Part shown: in pieces, positions 6,266 to 6,285 of the stretch
How positions within the stretch are numbered: the stretch's first letter is position 1
How the letters are laid out: every line of letters starts with the position of its first letter
NCBI GenBank assembly: GCA_015488935.1
Contig: WFMU01000042.1
Span: forward strand, 1 to 6,285
Source of the DNA: Flavobacteriaceae bacterium
GTDB lineage: Bacteria; Bacteroidota; Bacteroidia; Flavobacteriales; Flavobacteriaceae
Direction of reading: 5' to 3'
DNA length: 6,285 nucleotides
Position numbers and translations under genes: made by a program
Notes under the pieces: generated by a model
Told to the model about the DNA's origin: nothing
Databases searched by the model: none
What the model saw: only the letters and a program-made list of their open reading frames with translations

Positions 6266-6273
6266 TATCTTTG
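6266..6273 (+). promoter_or_regulatory. Possible -7 box at the right edge
   Basis: TATCTTTG is an exact TAnnTTTG match, followed by GAAAATGATATGG at the end of the window. No -33 TTG is seen at the right distance, and the downstream gene, if any, is outside the window. A chance match is quite possible. Confidence 0.25.
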
Positions 6274-6285
6274 AAAATGATATGG

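Larger units (their letters stand above)
5735..6285. other. Repeat-rich non-coding region right of trxB
   Basis: These 551 bases hold no convincing gene. After the trxB hairpin come a 12-bp direct repeat, a 14-bp inverted repeat, an array of 11-bp tandem units, a 15-bp palindrome (6035-6049), promoter-like boxes pointing right, a tandem TAAAGTG pair (6191-6204) and an inverted ACACACCA/TGGTGTGT pair (6099-6106, 6163-6170) followed by eight Ts. Two weak open frames are noted in the findings: 44 codons on plus at 5818-5952, and 86 codons on minus open to the right edge (6284 to 6024). Neither resembles a protein I know. Confidence 0.55.

Noticed and set aside
6219..6285. Plus-strand frame from GTG 6219 or ATG 6231 with a hydrophobic start, open to the right edge.
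   Set aside because: Only about 20 codons are visible, there is no clear leader signal, and a longer open frame lies on the other strand.

Overview
The window reads as a piece of AT-rich Bacteroidetes chromosome, most likely a marine-type Flavobacteriaceae. Three things support this. The proteins carry flavobacterial variants, such as the large PurL with a C-terminal 'PHLERSTFPWNW' motif and the TrxB ending in '[22 protein letters not shown]'. The starts lack Shine-Dalgarno sequences and have A-rich leaders. TAnnTTTG boxes (the Bacteroidetes -7 promoter element) stand just upstream of genes. No RNA genes, transposases, phage genes or CRISPR arrays are visible.

Layout. Positions 1-232 are intergenic and hold degenerate CTTTGCG-type repeats, a possible promoter and a dyad-symmetric site just before purL. 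Positions 233-3973 (+) are a complete purL, the formylglycinamidine ribonucleotide synthase of de novo purine synthesis. Positions 3974-4104 are a short convergent gap with a weak hairpin. Positions 4105-4440 (-) encode a 111-residue thioredoxin-fold protein with one active-site cysteine. Positions 4441-4768 are a divergent promoter region with a perfect 14-bp hairpin and A-tracts. Positions 4769-5734 (+) are a complete trxB, thioredoxin reductase. Positions 5735-6285 have no convincing gene. They hold a 21-bp hairpin that probably ends trxB transcription, a 12-bp direct repeat, a 14-bp inverted repeat, an array of 11-bp tandem repeats, a palindrome and promoter-like sequences pointing to the right.

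How the genes relate. purL stands alone as a housekeeping gene. The thioredoxin-like gene and trxB are divergently transcribed from a shared 328-bp region and both belong to thiol redox chemistry. However, the thioredoxin-like protein lacks the second cysteine of CxxC, so it is unlikely to be an ordinary substrate of this TrxB.

I see no new multi-gene system. The coding part is ordinary housekeeping. The parts worth a second look are non-coding: the 11-bp array after trxB, in which five units each spell a start-codon/one-codon/stop mini-ORF; the hairpin between the divergent redox genes; and the dyad before purL. An 86-codon open frame entering from the right edge on the minus strand is unexplained.
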